A DNA stretch of 64,000 bases from Enterobacter oligotrophicus (GCF_009176645.1 NZ_AP019007.1:930001-994000), one strand, 5' to 3'. Shown: positions 28,679 to 38,999, counted from the first letter of the stretch. The notes: generated by a model not told the origin, from the letters alone. Translations and numbers: made by a program.

Positions 28679-30318
28679 GCCGTGCGCGCCACCGCATCAC
28701 GGGACGCCGCATCGCGCTCGTCGCCGGTCAGTTCGCTCAGCTTGCCGTCGCGCATCTCCAGCAGACGGTCGGCGTGGATAAAGTAGTGATCGTCATGGCT
28801 AATGGCAAAGATGGTTTTGCCCATCTCCTGCATCAGCGGCAACAGCACCTGATAAAACTCGCGGCGGAAATGCGGGTCCTGATCCGCCGCCCACTCATCC
28901 AGCAGGATGATGTCGCGCTCTTCCGCCAGCGCCAGCAGCAGCGCCACACGTTTTTTCTGCCCTTTCGAGAGCTTGAGGTTCAGGATTTTGCCATCCTGTA
29001 ACTCCAGCTTGTGCGACATCTGCAGGTGCGCAAGCCATTTCTCCACCAGCGCAGGGTTAGCCTGCTGTCCCTCTGGACCCAGCAGTTGATCAAACAGCCA
29101 GACGTCGGTGAACACCGCCGAGAAAAGTTTGCGATAGTCCTCGGGTTTTTCAGCGCTCAGCGTTTTGCCATCCAGCAAAATTTCGCCCGATTGCGGCTGG
29201 TAGAGCCCAGTGAGCAACATCGCCAGGGTCGATTTTCCGCTACCATTGCCGCCGATGAGGAACAGCAGCTCGCCGCGGTGGATCGTCAGGTTGACAGGCC
29301 CGACGGAAAACGCATTATCCTGATAGCGGAACGTCACGTTACGCAGCTCCAGCGTTTGCCAGTTCGGGTATACCTGCGGGCGCGGAAACTCGGCTTTAAA
29401 CGGCGCAAGGTCAAATTTCCTGAGCTTGTTAAACGCGACCTGGGCGCTCAGCAGCGTCGGCAACGCACCAACGGCGGAGAGCAGCGGCGTGCGCAAAAAC
29501 AGCAGCGTCAGCGAGTAGGTTGCCGCGACGTTCGTATCCGCCCAGCCCAGGCTGTTTGCCATCCAGAACACCAGGCCAATGGCCCCCAGCATCATAATGT
29601 TTGACCAGTTCACCGCACTCAGGTGGAAAGTGTCGGCGCGAATAATATGGTGGCGATATTCGCGCGCATCCGGGATATAGAGGTTGTTAAAAATATGCTC
29701 GGCACGCTCGCGGTTCAGGGTCAGCTCTTTGCGCCCTTCCAGCACCGTCTGATAATCGTTATAGAGCTTGTCTTCAGTTTCACGCAACACCGCCATGTGT
29801 TTATAGACGCGCGACACCAGCAGGAACCCGCCCCAGATGGTGATAACAATCCACAGCGCGGTCACCGCCAGCATTTTGGTGGAAAGCCAGGCGAGATAAG
29901 CCGCCGAGCCAAAGGTCAGGATGATGCCCTGCACCAGTTCCGGCAGACGTACAAAAGCAATGGTAATGGCGCGCACATCACTGGTCAGCCCCGCCAGCAG
30001 AGAAGCACTTCCGAGTTGCTCCACACGCTCCACCTGCGTATCCAGAATGCGCTTGATAAACTCACTGCGCAGACGGAAAACAAAATGGTGGCCAAGCGCG
30101 GTCAGCGCCAGCTGCGAACCGAGCGTTACCGCCATCAACAGCAGCAGCAAACCCAGAAATTCCGGCAGAACGGACAATGACGTATCGACCATTTCGATCA
30201 AACGCACGTTAATGAACGCGATCAGACCAATACCTAACGCGGCGCTGGCAAGGCTCAATGCCATCACAGCGATAAAAGGCCAGCGGTACTGACGCCAGAC
30301 AAGAATGAGTAGTTGCAT
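28675..30318 (-). CDS. yojI: ABC exporter YojI (microcin J25 efflux)
   Basis: A 547-residue half-transporter, membrane domain (residues about 1-320, six segments) fused to one ATPase domain. Walker A is GGNGSGKST (near residue 357), the signature-region equivalent is [15 protein letters not shown], and Walker B is [12 protein letters not shown] with the H-loop AISHDD. E. coli YojI (547 residues) exports microcin J25 and L-cysteine with TolC. The KGQKKR signature replaces SGGQ as in the cyclic-peptide exporter family. It is the last gene before an operon-like yojI-alkB-ada run; the gap of 70 bases leaves co-transcription open. Confidence 0.96.
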   Translation of the reverse strand: MQLLILVWRQYRWPFIAVMALSLASAALGIGLIAFINVRLIEMVDTSLSVLPEFLGLLLLLMAVTLGSQLALTALGHHFVFRLRSEFIKRILDTQVERVEQLGSASLLAGLTSDVRAITIAFVRLPELVQGIILTFGSAAYLAWLSTKMLAVTALWIVITIWGGFLLVSRVYKHMAVLRETEDKLYNDYQTVLEGRKELTLNRERAEHIFNNLYIPDAREYRHHIIRADTFHLSAVNWSNIMMLGAIGLVFWMANSLGWADTNVAATYSLTLLFLRTPLLSAVGALPTLLSAQVAFNKLRKFDLAPFKAEFPRPQVYPNWQTLELRNVTFRYQDNAFSVGPVNLTIHRGELLFLIGGNGSGKSTLAMLLTGLYQPQSGEILLDGKTLSAEKPEDYRKLFSAVFTDVWLFDQLLGPEGQQANPALVEKWLAHLQMSHKLELQDGKILNLKLSKGQKKRVALLLALAEERDIILLDEWAADQDPHFRREFYQVLLPLMQEMGKTIFAISHDDHYFIHADRLLEMRDGKLSELTGDERDAASRDAVARTA

Positions 30319-30388
30319 GCAGAGCTATCCGGGCAATAAAAATCAGCCAGCAGTTTAAACTGCCCAGCGCGCACATCAAGAATAATTC

Positions 30389-31045
30389 TTATTTTAATTC
30401 GCCATACGATGCCTGCCGGAAGGTCAGGTTGTAGCGAAACTCACCCGTCAGCGGATGAACGCCAGGCTTAAGCGGCTGAACACCATGATAATAAAGCCGC
30501 GACTCCCTGCCCCACACCACCACATCCCCGTGCTCAAGCATCAGCCGTTTGAGCGGATCGTTGCGCTTCAGCCCGCCAAACTGAAACACGGCGGGCAGAC
30601 CGAGTGAGACAGAGACAATCGGTGCCCGCAGGTCCGGCTCGTCCTTATCCTGATGCAAAGAGAGTTTTGCCCCCACGGCATAGCGATTGATCAGGCAGGC
30701 ATCTGGCTGAAAATCGGCATAGCCTGCTTCCACGGCAGCAGCGTGGCACAGCGCCTGAAAAGCTGCAGGTATCTGTGGCCACGGCTTGCCGGTTAGGGGG
30801 TCTTCCGGTGCATACAAATAGCCACGTTCGTTCGTCGCCCAGCCCAACTGACCACAATTGGTCATCGCCACCGACATGGTGTACCCACCCGGCGTCACCA
30901 TATGGCGAAACGGCGAGCGTGCCGCCACAGCATGAATATCGTTAAACAGCACTTCCGCGCGCGACAAAGCAAAGCGGCGTAAGATCACCGCACCTGGTGC
31001 CAGCGGCTCCTGCCAGGGTTCAGCATCGGCAAAAAGATCGAGCAT
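30389..31045 (-). CDS. alkB: Alkylated DNA repair dioxygenase AlkB
   Basis: A 218-residue Fe(II)/2-oxoglutarate dioxygenase removing 1-methyladenine and 3-methylcytosine from DNA and RNA. The metal ligands His131, Asp133 (SLHQDKDEPD) and His187 (YYHGVQ) and the 2-oxoglutarate-binding Arg204 and Arg210 (GEFRYNLTFR) are all present. The start overlaps the ada stop as TAATG, so the two are translationally coupled, as in E. coli. Confidence 0.97.
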   Translation of the reverse strand: MLDLFADAEPWQEPLAPGAVILRRFALSRAEVLFNDIHAVAARSPFRHMVTPGGYTMSVAMTNCGQLGWATNERGYLYAPEDPLTGKPWPQIPAAFQALCHAAAVEAGYADFQPDACLINRYAVGAKLSLHQDKDEPDLRAPIVSVSLGLPAVFQFGGLKRNDPLKRLMLEHGDVVVWGRESRLYYHGVQPLKPGVHPLTGEFRYNLTFRQASYGELK

Positions 31046-32103
31046 TATCCCTCCTGGTTTTTTGCCTCACGTTTCAACAACTGCGCTTTTCGGGCAATAC
31101 CCCAGCGATAGCCTGAAAGTGCCCCATCATTACGCACCACACGGTGACACGGAATAATAATCGCCAGTTTATTAGCAGCACAGGCAGCCGCCACGGCACG
31201 CACGGCATTCGGTTTACCAAGCGCCCGAGCCACCTGCTGGTAGCTTGCCGTTTCACCACAGGGAATAGCGCGCAGTGCCTGCCAGACTTGCTGCTGAAAG
31301 GCCGTTCCGCGAATATCCAGCGGGAGCGATAGCGGCGTGGCGCGACTGTCGATACTGGCAATGACCTGCTGAACGCGCAGGGCAAATTCGCCTTCCATCG
31401 GTTCCCGCTCAGCGTTCGGAAACAGCGCTAACAGTTCTGCAGTTAACACCGCGTCGTTATCGCCCAGCAATATGGCACAGATCCCCCGTTCACTCTCCCC
31501 TACCAGACAGCGGCCTAATGAACAGTCACTGGTTGCGTAACGTACCGCAACATCCCCTTTGCGATACTGTTTCGCCGTCATTCCCAGCGCGCCATCGGCT
31601 TTACGGTAATAGCTGCTGCTATCCGGAAAACCGGCTGCCAGTACGGCGTCGGTGATTTTATCCCCCTGCGCCAGCGCACTGCGCAGCCGCTGTTCCCGCG
31701 CCGCCTGCTGCCAGGCTTTCGGCGTCATCCCGGTCACGGATTTAAACAGGCGGTGGAAATGGAACGGACTGGTTGCAACCTGCTGCGCGAGTGTCTCCAG
31801 CGTCAACGACGGGTCCTGCTCCAGCAGACGGCAGGCCAGTTCAACTTTTGCCACCTTCTGCTCCTGCGGATCGCGTTTGTCGGGCATACAACGCTTACAG
31901 GGGCGAAACCCGGCAAGCGCAGCGTGTCGGGCATCGGGATAAAAAAGAACGTTCTTACGCAGTGCGTGGCGGGCGCGACAGGACGGGCGACAAAAAATGC
32001 CGGTTGTCTGCACGGCAAAGACAAACTGAGTATCTGCACGAGGGTCGCGGGCCAGAACAGCCAGCCAGCGATCCTCATCGGTGGTAAAGGTTGCGTTTTT
32101 CAT
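31045..32103 (-). CDS. ada: Ada bifunctional methyltransferase/transcriptional activator
   Basis: A 352-residue protein. The N-terminal zinc domain carries Cys38 and Cys42 (CRPSC) with CKRC (69 and 72); methylation of Cys38 by DNA phosphotriesters activates the protein. An AraC-type helix-turn-helix follows (FHRLFKSVTGMTPKAWQ), and the C-terminal O6-alkylguanine transferase has the IIPCHRVVRNDG motif with the acceptor cysteine (Cys321 in E. coli). Together with AlkB it forms the adaptive response. The second ATG (32103) is preferred for its better spacing to AGGAG. Confidence 0.96.
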   Translation of the reverse strand: MKNATFTTDEDRWLAVLARDPRADTQFVFAVQTTGIFCRPSCRARHALRKNVLFYPDARHAALAGFRPCKRCMPDKRDPQEQKVAKVELACRLLEQDPSLTLETLAQQVATSPFHFHRLFKSVTGMTPKAWQQAAREQRLRSALAQGDKITDAVLAAGFPDSSSYYRKADGALGMTAKQYRKGDVAVRYATSDCSLGRCLVGESERGICAILLGDNDAVLTAELLALFPNAEREPMEGEFALRVQQVIASIDSRATPLSLPLDIRGTAFQQQVWQALRAIPCGETASYQQVARALGKPNAVRAVAAACAANKLAIIIPCHRVVRNDGALSGYRWGIARKAQLLKREAKNQEG

Positions 32104-32175
32104 CATTGGCTCCTCTTACAAGCATACTCCTACCTTGCCTGAGTGCCAGTGAGCAAAAACCCGCAACCTTGCTTT

Positions 32176-33231
32176 TTAATTCTGCTCGCTGACCAGGAAA
32201 CTGTCGAACTGCGGCGAGCTCCAGGTTTTAAACCCGTCGGCTTCTTTGGTGATCATATAAACGGCCAACCCTTCCTGGCGCACCACCTCTTTCGCCTTCT
32301 CCGGCCCGAGCACCATCAGGCCGGTGTCCCAGGCGTCGGCTTCCAGCGCTGTCGGGGCAATGACGGTAACAGAAACCAGGTTATGGGCGATCGGGCGACC
32401 CGTTTGCGGATCGATCACATGCGAAATGCGTTTGCCCTCAAGTTCGTAATAGTTCCGGTAACTTCCGGAGGTGCTAATGCCGTGACCATTGATATCCACA
32501 ATCGCCTGCACCGCATTTTGTTGATCGGTGGGCTTTTGAATGGCCACCCGCCATGGCTTACCGCTGGCGTTCATGCCCCGGCTGACCAGCGCGCCACCCA
32601 CAGAGACCAGATAGCGCGAAATACCTTCCTCAGCCATCAACGCGGCCAGGTGATCCGCAGCATAGCCCTCGCCAACCGTGGAGAGATCGACATACAGGTC
32701 GGGAATGTCTTTCTGCAGGTACTGCTGACCGTACTGATTGATGACCGTCAGGTGCTGCAACCCAGTGCGGGCGCGGGCGTCATCAATAGCCGCCTGAGAA
32801 GGTGTCGTAACCGGCTGTTTGTTCGGGCCAAACCCCCAGAGATTAACCAGCGGGCCCACGGTGACGTCCATCGCACCATGCGTTTTATAGCCCACACGCA
32901 GAGATTCAGTAACGATATCGGCCATCGCTTCGCTCACCGGCCAAAGGGACGTGCTGGTGGACAGATTAAAACGCATCAGCGCTGAGTCGTTTTTATAGGT
33001 CGAGAGCAGTTGATCGTCAGCATCAAGCTGTGACTGGATTTTGCCGCGAAGTTCGTCAGCACGCGCGTTGTCGAGATTCATCACGCTGACGCGCCAGAAG
33101 GTGCCCATCGTCTTGCCTTCCAGCACCGTCGCCGCTGGCGCGTTCGTTTTTGCCGGAGGTGTGGAAGAGTCGCATGCTGTCAGAAAAAAAAGGGTAGCCA
33201 GAAAGCTGGCGCGTAAAAAAGTCATGTCCAT
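32176..33231 (-). CDS. apbE: FAD:protein FMN transferase ApbE
   Basis: A 351-residue lipoprotein that attaches FMN to threonine residues of respiratory-complex subunits such as RnfG/NqrC. The N-terminus has a lipoprotein signal peptide with lipobox LTAC (FLTACDSS). Conserved ApbE segments are GTFWRVSV, DVTVGPLVNLWGFGP, YVDLSTVGEGYAAD, SVGGALVSRG and HVIDPQTGRPI. It acts at the outer face of the inner membrane. The start is at 33231, with a GAGG site upstream; an in-frame ATG two codons later is an alternative. It lies between ada and ompC as in E. coli. Confidence 0.95.
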   Translation of the reverse strand: MDMTFLRASFLATLFFLTACDSSTPPAKTNAPAATVLEGKTMGTFWRVSVMNLDNARADELRGKIQSQLDADDQLLSTYKNDSALMRFNLSTSTSLWPVSEAMADIVTESLRVGYKTHGAMDVTVGPLVNLWGFGPNKQPVTTPSQAAIDDARARTGLQHLTVINQYGQQYLQKDIPDLYVDLSTVGEGYAADHLAALMAEEGISRYLVSVGGALVSRGMNASGKPWRVAIQKPTDQQNAVQAIVDINGHGISTSGSYRNYYELEGKRISHVIDPQTGRPIAHNLVSVTVIAPTALEADAWDTGLMVLGPEKAKEVVRQEGLAVYMITKEADGFKTWSSPQFDSFLVSEQN

Positions 33232-33302
33232 TCATTATTATCCTCATGCCAGGGCGGCAAGAGTACACCAAAACGCAGGAATTGAAGACCCTAAAAAATG
33301 CA

Positions 33303-33329
33303 TAAAAAAGGGGCCAGTTGGCCCCTTGC
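33303..33329 (-). terminator. Terminator of ompC
   Basis: On the minus strand, GGGGCCAACTGGCCCC is followed by TTTTTTATGC, about 15 bases past the ompC stop. Confidence 0.92.
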
Positions 33330-33344
33330 AATACCGTGAAGCGA

Positions 33345-34451
33345 TTAGAACTGGTAAACCAGACCCAGCGCTACGATGTCATCAGTGCTTACACCCGCCT
33401 GGCGAGTGAAGGTGTTGTCATCCAGCAGGTTGATTTTGTAGTCCACATAGGTAGACATGTTTTTGTTGAAGTAGTAAGTCGCGCCAACATCAACATATTT
33501 CAGCAGATCCTGATCGCCGTAACCTTCAATGTCTTTACCTTTGGACTGCAGGTAAGCCACGGATGGACGCAGACCGAAGTCGAACTGGTACTGCGCAACC
33601 ACTTCAAAGTTCTGCGCTTTGTTAGCAAAACCGTAGATGTCGCTGCTGCTCTGAGAGTCGCCGAAACGGGTTGCGTTATAGGTCTGAGAGTATTGTGCCG
33701 CCAGGTAAATATTGTTGGCGTCATATTTCAGGCCACCAGAGTAAACTTCTGCGCGATCGCCATCACCCAGCGCGGCAGTGTTGTTCTGGTCTGAAGTACG
33801 TTTGGAAGAGGACATCGCACCACCGATGCTGAAGCCTTCGCCCAGGTTGTAGGTCAGAGACGCGCCGTAACCGTCACCGTTTTGTTTCAGGGTGCTACGG
33901 CCAGTGTCGTTTTCACCGCTTACGCTGCCGTTTTTGCCCTGATACTGCAGAGCAAAGTTCAGGCCATCAACCAGACCGAAGAAGTCCTGGTTACGGTAGG
34001 TTGCTACGCCGTTAGCACGGGATTGCAGGAAGTTATCTGCACCGTAGGTGTCGCCGCCAAATTCTGGCAGAACGTCAGTCCAGGACGTTACGTCGTAGAT
34101 GACGCCGTAGTTACGACCGTAATCGAAAGAGCCCGCTTCAGCGAATTTCACACCCGCGAACGCCACACGCGTCCAAGACTGGTTATCGCTTTCGTCAGTG
34201 TTACCCTGAATCTGGTATTCCCACTGACCGTAGCCGGTCACCTGATCGTTAACCTGGGTTTCACCTTTGAAGCCAAGACGCATGTAGGTCTGGTCGCCAT
34301 CCGCACCATCGTCATCGGAGAAATAGTGCAGGCCATCAACTTTACCGTACAGATCTAATTTGTTGCCGTCTTTGTTATAAATTTCAGCCGCATTTGCTGC
34401 GCCTGCTACCAGCAGTGCTGGTACCAGGAGGGACAGTACTTTAACTTTCAT
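33345..34451 (-). CDS. ompC: Outer-membrane porin OmpC
   Basis: A 368-residue trimeric general porin with a 21-residue signal peptide ending in AGAANA. The mature protein begins [20 protein letters not shown] and ends in LVYQF, the C-terminal phenylalanine needed for BAM assembly. The pore-constricting loop 3 with [14 protein letters not shown] is visible, and sixteen beta strands are expected. Sequence differs from E. coli mainly in the external loops. It is controlled by OmpR sites upstream, and the 5' leader GAGGGTTAATAA matches the E. coli one that small RNAs target. Confidence 0.97.
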   Translation of the reverse strand: MKVKVLSLLVPALLVAGAANAAEIYNKDGNKLDLYGKVDGLHYFSDDDGADGDQTYMRLGFKGETQVNDQVTGYGQWEYQIQGNTDESDNQSWTRVAFAGVKFAEAGSFDYGRNYGVIYDVTSWTDVLPEFGGDTYGADNFLQSRANGVATYRNQDFFGLVDGLNFALQYQGKNGSVSGENDTGRSTLKQNGDGYGASLTYNLGEGFSIGGAMSSSKRTSDQNNTAALGDGDRAEVYSGGLKYDANNIYLAAQYSQTYNATRFGDSQSSSDIYGFANKAQNFEVVAQYQFDFGLRPSVAYLQSKGKDIEGYGDQDLLKYVDVGATYYFNKNMSTYVDYKINLLDDNTFTRQAGVSTDDIVALGLVYQF

Positions 34452-34562
34452 TTTATTAACCCTCTGTTATATGCCTTATTATTACCACTGCTTACCGGTT
34501 AACCCTCTTAACCAGTCGGCAAGTTCATTCTCCGCAAAAATGCAGAATAATCCAATGCGAAT

Positions 34563-34620
34563 ATGATACTAAAACTTTGAAGATGTTTCATTCTACCAAC
34601 AAGATGTTTCAATTTGTAAA
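34563..34620 (-). promoter_or_regulatory. ompC promoter with OmpR-binding repeats
   Basis: Read on the minus strand, this matches the E. coli ompC promoter closely. Two GAAACATCT repeats (34602-34611 and 34581-34590 on the plus strand, 21 bases apart) are part of the tandem OmpR boxes, and GTTTTAGTATCATATTCG carries the -10 TATCAT. OmpR phosphorylated by EnvZ is the expected activator. Confidence 0.82.
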
Positions 34621-34775
34621 TTTGGAGGAACTTTTACAAAGCACAAAGCGTTCAAAAATATAGCACTAATAATCAAAATAAAATTTCATTTCAATACAAT
34701 CAATGACTTACACCAAAAACGGTTACAGCACTGAAAGACAAAACAAAATCACTTAATCTCACTAAAATAACTCTC

Positions 34776-34868
34776 GCTATCATCATTAACTTTATTTATT
34801 ACCGTCATTCAGCTTTGAATGTCTGTTTATCCCTAATTGAACCGAATGCTCAGCATTCGGTTTTTTTT
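34776..34868 (+). ncRNA. micF: MicF antisense small RNA
   Basis: About 93 nucleotides starting GCTATCATCATTAACTTTAT match E. coli MicF at the seed region, the middle (ACCGTCATTCA) and the terminal hairpin CCGAATGCTCAGCATTCGG with nine T residues. MicF is transcribed divergently from ompC and pairs with the ompF mRNA ribosome-binding site with Hfq, repressing ompF. The seed is fully conserved; the middle differs from E. coli at several positions. Confidence 0.93.
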
Positions 34869-35194
34869 TACCTTTCTTTACGTAATTATAATTTTCTTGT
34901 GCTACCAGGTGGAAATTATAACGACTATTAACTAAATCTCATCCGCCTCCATCTGACCGGGTTTACACACATCGAAAAACTTAATTTCTTGTTAATTCGT
35001 GCTATTCTTTCCATGAGTTAGTCCTTTATTTGTACATTCCTTCTCATTTCGTACACATTTAACGCAACCCAGGAGAACGTTCAGCGGTACAGAAAAAGTA
35101 TTCTGCCCACTGACAAGGACGCTGGAAATTCAGTTATTACCCTTTATACTGCCCTATCCCCTTTAAGCGCGGCCATCACGGGTTATACAAATCA
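34869..35194 (+). other. Upstream region of rcsD, no gene seen
   Basis: An AT-rich 326-base stretch with no plausible coding frame. A possible -10 (TATACT, 35145-35150) lies 44 bases before rcsD, but I see no convincing -35. No Shine-Dalgarno is obvious before the rcsD ATG. In E. coli the rcsDB promoters lie upstream of rcsD. Confidence 0.5.
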
Positions 35195-37867
35195 ATGAGT
35201 CAGACTGAAACTACTGCCCCAAGCAAATTTTCCCTTCTCCCTGGGAGCATCACCCGTTTCTTTCTTCTGTTGATCGTTGTGCTGTTAGTCACGATGGGAG
35301 TGATGGTCCAGAGTGCCGTCAATGCCTGGCTTAAGGACAAGAGCTATCAGATTGTCGATATCACTCATGCAGTGCATAAACGCATCGATACCTGGCGTTA
35401 TGCAACATGGCAAATTTACGACAATATCGCCGCGACACCCGCGACTTCCTCCGGGGAAGGTTTGCAGGAAACCCGTCTCAAACAGGATGTCTATTACCTC
35501 GAAAAGCCGCAGCGCAAAACAGAAGCGCTGATATTCGGCTCGCATGACAGCGCGACGCTTGAGATGACGCAGCGGATTTCGGCCTATCTTGATACCCTGT
35601 GGGGTGCCGAGACGGTTCCGTGGTCGATGTACTACCTGAACGGTCAGGACAACAGCATGATCCTGATCTCTACCCTGCCGCTTAAAGATCTCTCGTCTGG
35701 TTTTAAAGAGACGACGGTGGGCAGCATTGTCGATTCCCGTCGGGCTGAAATGTTGCAACAGGCCAACGCACTTGATGAACGTGAAAGTTTCTCCTCCCTG
35801 CGCCGCCTCGCCTGGCAAAATGGTCACTACTTTACGCTGCGCACCACCTTTAACCAGCCTGGACATCTGGCAACCGTGGTCGCCTTCGATCTGCCCATTA
35901 ACGATCTGATCCCGCCGGATATGCCACTGGACAGCTTCCGTCTGGAGCCCGATAACAGCACACAAAATATGCGAACGCCGCCGGACAAAGAGAATGCCGA
36001 AAGCGTCTCTATTTCGTTTAACGGCTCGAAGATTGAGATTGCCTCATCGTTGAACTCAACCGGCATGCGCCTGGTGTGGCAGGTGCCTTTTGGCACGTTG
36101 CTGCTCGACACCCTGCAAAACATTCTGCTGCCGCTTCTGCTGAATATCGGCCTGCTGGCGCTGGCGCTGTTTGGCTACAGCACGTTCCGTTTCCAGCCCT
36201 CGCGTCAGAGTGACGCCACATCGGTCTCCACCGGGACCAGCAATGAGTTACGCGTACTGCGCGCACTGAATGAAGAGATCATTTCCGTACTGCCACTCGG
36301 AGTGTTAGTTCACGACCAGGAAGCAAACCGTACGGTGATGAGCAACAAAATTGCCGACCACCTGCTTCCGCATCTTAACCTGCAAAACATCACCAGCATG
36401 GCAGACCAGCATCAGGGCGTGATTCAGGCCACCATCAATAATGAACTGTATGAGATCCGCCAGTTCCGTAGCCAGGTTGCGTCACGCACGCAAATCTTTG
36501 TTATCCGCGACCAGGACCGTGAAGTGCTGGTGAATAAAAAACTCAAGCAGGCGCAAAGGCTGTATGAGAAAAACCAGCAGGGTCGCGCGGCGTTTATGCA
36601 GAATATTGGCGATGCCTTCAAGCAGCCGCTCAAAACGCTGGCCGCGCAGGCCGCAAGCCTGAACACGCCAGAAAGCCAGCAGTTGACCAACCAGGCCGAC
36701 TCGCTGGTGCGTCTGGTCGATGAAATCCAGCTGGCTAACATGCTGGAAAACGACATCTGGAAGGGAACTGCAACGCTCTTCTCTATTCAGGATCTGATCG
36801 ATGAAGTGGTTCCGGACGTCCTGCCCGTCATTAAGCGCAAAGGGCTACAACTGCTCATCAACAACCATTTGCCGGCGAATGATGAACGCCACGGGGATCG
36901 TGAAGCGCTGCGTCGCATACTGCTGATGCTCATTCAGTATGCGGTGACCACGACGCAGATCGGCAAAATCACGCTTGAAGTCAGCACCGACGAATCGACA
37001 GATGACCGTCTGACGTTCCGCATTCTGGACACCGGTGAAGGCGTTACCGTGAGTGAAATCGATAACCTGCATTTCCCGTTCCTGAACGATACCCAAAGCG
37101 ATCGCTATGGCAAGGCCAATGCCCTCACCTTCTGGCTGTGTGACCAGCTGGCGCGTAAACTCGGTGGCCATCTGAATATCAAGGCGCGTGAGTCGCTCGG
37201 CACCCGCTACTCACTGCACGTTAAAATGGCCGCCAATCCACAGGAAGAAGATGAAGAACGCCTGCTGGATGAGGTGATAGTGATGGTGGATGTGACATCA
37301 AATGAGATCCGCAATATTGTGGTTCGTCAGTTAGAAAACTGGGGCGCGGCCTGCATCACCCCCGACGAAAGACTCGCGAGTCAAGAATTTGATCTGTTTT
37401 TAACTGATAATCCGTCTAATCTTACTGCCTCCGGCTTGCTTTTAAGCGATGATGAGCCAGGCGTGCGAAAAATCGGCCCTGGGCAGATGCGCGTAAACTT
37501 TAATATGAGTAATGCAATGCAGGAAGCTGTACTACAACTTATAGAAGAGCAGCTGGCGCAGGAAGAGATAGCGGAATCACCGTTAGGCGGCAATGAAAAT
37601 GCCGAGCTCCACGCCAGCGGATATTATTCACTCTTTGTTGATACAGTACCAGATGATGTTAAGCGGTTGTATACTGAGTCCGCTGCGAATGATTTTGCGG
37701 CGCTGGCACAGACAGCACACCGGCTTAAAGGGGTGTTTGCCATGCTTAATCTGGTTCCCGGCAAGCAGTTATGTGAAACGCTGGAACATCTAATTCGTGA
37801 GAAAGATGCCTCTGGCATTGAAAAATACATCAGCGACATTGACACCTATGTCAAGAGCTTGCTGTAG
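35195..37867 (+). CDS. rcsD: Phosphotransfer protein RcsD of the Rcs phosphorelay
   Basis: An 890-residue inner-membrane intermediate between RcsC and RcsB. It has two membrane segments (residues about 20-42 and 308-328) around a periplasmic domain, a degenerate histidine-kinase/ATPase-like region (residues about 460-680, lacking a kinase His), and a C-terminal HPt domain whose phospho-accepting His842 lies in QTAHRLKGVFAML. Length equals E. coli RcsD. rcsB begins 16 bases downstream, so both can be co-transcribed; E. coli rcsB also has an internal promoter within rcsD. Confidence 0.97.
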   Translation: MSQTETTAPSKFSLLPGSITRFFLLLIVVLLVTMGVMVQSAVNAWLKDKSYQIVDITHAVHKRIDTWRYATWQIYDNIAATPATSSGEGLQETRLKQDVYYLEKPQRKTEALIFGSHDSATLEMTQRISAYLDTLWGAETVPWSMYYLNGQDNSMILISTLPLKDLSSGFKETTVGSIVDSRRAEMLQQANALDERESFSSLRRLAWQNGHYFTLRTTFNQPGHLATVVAFDLPINDLIPPDMPLDSFRLEPDNSTQNMRTPPDKENAESVSISFNGSKIEIASSLNSTGMRLVWQVPFGTLLLDTLQNILLPLLLNIGLLALALFGYSTFRFQPSRQSDATSVSTGTSNELRVLRALNEEIISVLPLGVLVHDQEANRTVMSNKIADHLLPHLNLQNITSMADQHQGVIQATINNELYEIRQFRSQVASRTQIFVIRDQDREVLVNKKLKQAQRLYEKNQQGRAAFMQNIGDAFKQPLKTLAAQAASLNTPESQQLTNQADSLVRLVDEIQLANMLENDIWKGTATLFSIQDLIDEVVPDVLPVIKRKGLQLLINNHLPANDERHGDREALRRILLMLIQYAVTTTQIGKITLEVSTDESTDDRLTFRILDTGEGVTVSEIDNLHFPFLNDTQSDRYGKANALTFWLCDQLARKLGGHLNIKARESLGTRYSLHVKMAANPQEEDEERLLDEVIVMVDVTSNEIRNIVVRQLENWGAACITPDERLASQEFDLFLTDNPSNLTASGLLLSDDEPGVRKIGPGQMRVNFNMSNAMQEAVLQLIEEQLAQEEIAESPLGGNENAELHASGYYSLFVDTVPDDVKRLYTESAANDFAALAQTAHRLKGVFAMLNLVPGKQLCETLEHLIREKDASGIEKYISDIDTYVKSLL

Positions 37868-37883
37868 CAAGGTAGCCTTATAC

Positions 37884-38534
37884 ATGAACAATATGAACGT
37901 AATTATTGCCGATGACCATCCGATTGTACTGTTCGGTATTCGCAAATCGCTTGAACAGATCGAGTGGGTGAATGTAGTCGGTGAATTTGAAGACTCTACA
38001 GCACTGATCAATAACCTCCCGAAACTTGATGCGCACGTGCTCATTACCGATCTCTCCATGCCTGGAGACAAATACGGTGATGGGATCACGCTTATCAAAT
38101 ACATCAAACGTCACTTCCCGGACATCTCGATCATTGTTCTGACCATGAACAATAATCCGGCTATTTTGAGCGCCGTACTGGATCTGGATATCGAAGGGAT
38201 TGTCCTGAAACAGGGTGCGCCGACCGATCTGCCGAAAGCGCTGGCTGCACTGCAGAAAGGCAAGAAATTCACGCCTGAAAGCGTCTCTCGTCTGCTGGAA
38301 AAAATCAGTGCGGGCGGTTATGGCGATAAACGCCTGTCACCAAAAGAGAGCGAAGTTCTGCGCCTGTTCGCTGAAGGTTTCCTGGTGACTGAGATTGCCA
38401 AGAAGCTGAACCGCAGTATCAAAACCATCAGTAGCCAGAAGAAATCAGCAATGATGAAACTGGGCGTGGATAACGATATTGCCCTGCTGAACTATCTCTC
38501 CTCTGTCACGCTGAGCGCGACGGACAAGGATTGA
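37884..38534 (+). CDS. rcsB: Response regulator RcsB
   Basis: A 216-residue response regulator. The receiver domain has acidic residues Asp10/Asp11 (IIADDHPI) and the phosphorylated Asp56 (LITDLSMPG); the C-terminal LuxR-type helix-turn-helix is in LSPKESEVLRLFAEGFLVTEI. It controls capsule synthesis, motility and envelope stress genes, alone or with RcsA and other partners. The frame is open from 37797 inside rcsD, but the ATG at 37884 matches the E. coli start exactly (MNNMNVIIADD). Confidence 0.98.
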   Translation: MNNMNVIIADDHPIVLFGIRKSLEQIEWVNVVGEFEDSTALINNLPKLDAHVLITDLSMPGDKYGDGITLIKYIKRHFPDISIIVLTMNNNPAILSAVLDLDIEGIVLKQGAPTDLPKALAALQKGKKFTPESVSRLLEKISAGGYGDKRLSPKESEVLRLFAEGFLVTEIAKKLNRSIKTISSQKKSAMMKLGVDNDIALLNYLSSVTLSATDKD

Positions 38535-38548
38535 TTCCCGCTGTCAAT

Positions 38549-38653
38549 GCCGGGTGGCGCTCGCGCTTACCCGGCCTGCACTCCCCACAAAATAATGCGA
38601 GCAGTGAACAATCCCCTCGCCCCTCTGGGGAGAGGGTTAGGGTGAGGGGAACA
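38549..38653. repeat. REP-like unit and GC-rich palindrome after rcsB
   Basis: A REP-like palindrome TGCCGGGTGGCGCTCGCGCTTACCCGGCCTGCA (38549-38580) is followed by CCCCTCGCCCCTCTGGGGAGAGGGTTAGGGTGAGGGG (38613-38650), an inverted repeat. The second is the same family as the palindrome in the nrdA-nrdB gap. Both have the look of dispersed enterobacterial intergenic repeats. Confidence 0.78.
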
Positions 38654-38999
38654 TACGGCTGAGGTGGAATTTCCGTTCACTTCAATTTTCTTGCTGCTCT
38701 TTAACCCCTTAAGCGGTGAACGTGCCAGGGTGGCTCAGTCGCCACCACCCTGGCGACCTGGGCTCCCGGCGGTAAATCGCCGCTTCGCGGTACCTTCGGC
38801 TTATTCCTTTCGGCTTATCGGGTACGGGCGGAGGCAACGTCCCTGTAAAGCCCGCCCTCTCGGCGCATCCATGCGCCTCGCCCCGGCCTGCAGGAAACGC
38901 CTCAGCGATTCACAGCCGGACCGGGGCATCGCTGTAAGTCATTTATTTCACTTATAAAATATTAATCGCTTCAAGTCGTAAATTTTCTGGGGAACCCTC
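38654..38999 (+). other. Long structured noncoding tail between rcsB and its terminator
   Basis: A GC-rich stretch with no convincing gene but strong inverted repeats: GCCAGGGTGG/CCACCCTGGC (38725-38754), GGCGCATCCATGCGCC (38862-38877), CCCCGG/CCGGGG (38881-38926), and CAGCGAT/ATCGCTG (38903-38934). A short frame of 97 codons crosses it, but it lacks a Shine-Dalgarno and its composition follows the hairpins. It may be a dispersed repeat element or an RNA (see findings). Confidence 0.55.

Noticed and set aside
32143..32985. 280-codon open frame antisense to apbE
   Set aside because: Shadow of apbE; no start signal and no recognisable family.
38664..38957. 97-codon frame after rcsB
   Set aside because: No Shine-Dalgarno, composition dictated by hairpins. 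I treat it as noncoding or repeat-derived, not as a gene.
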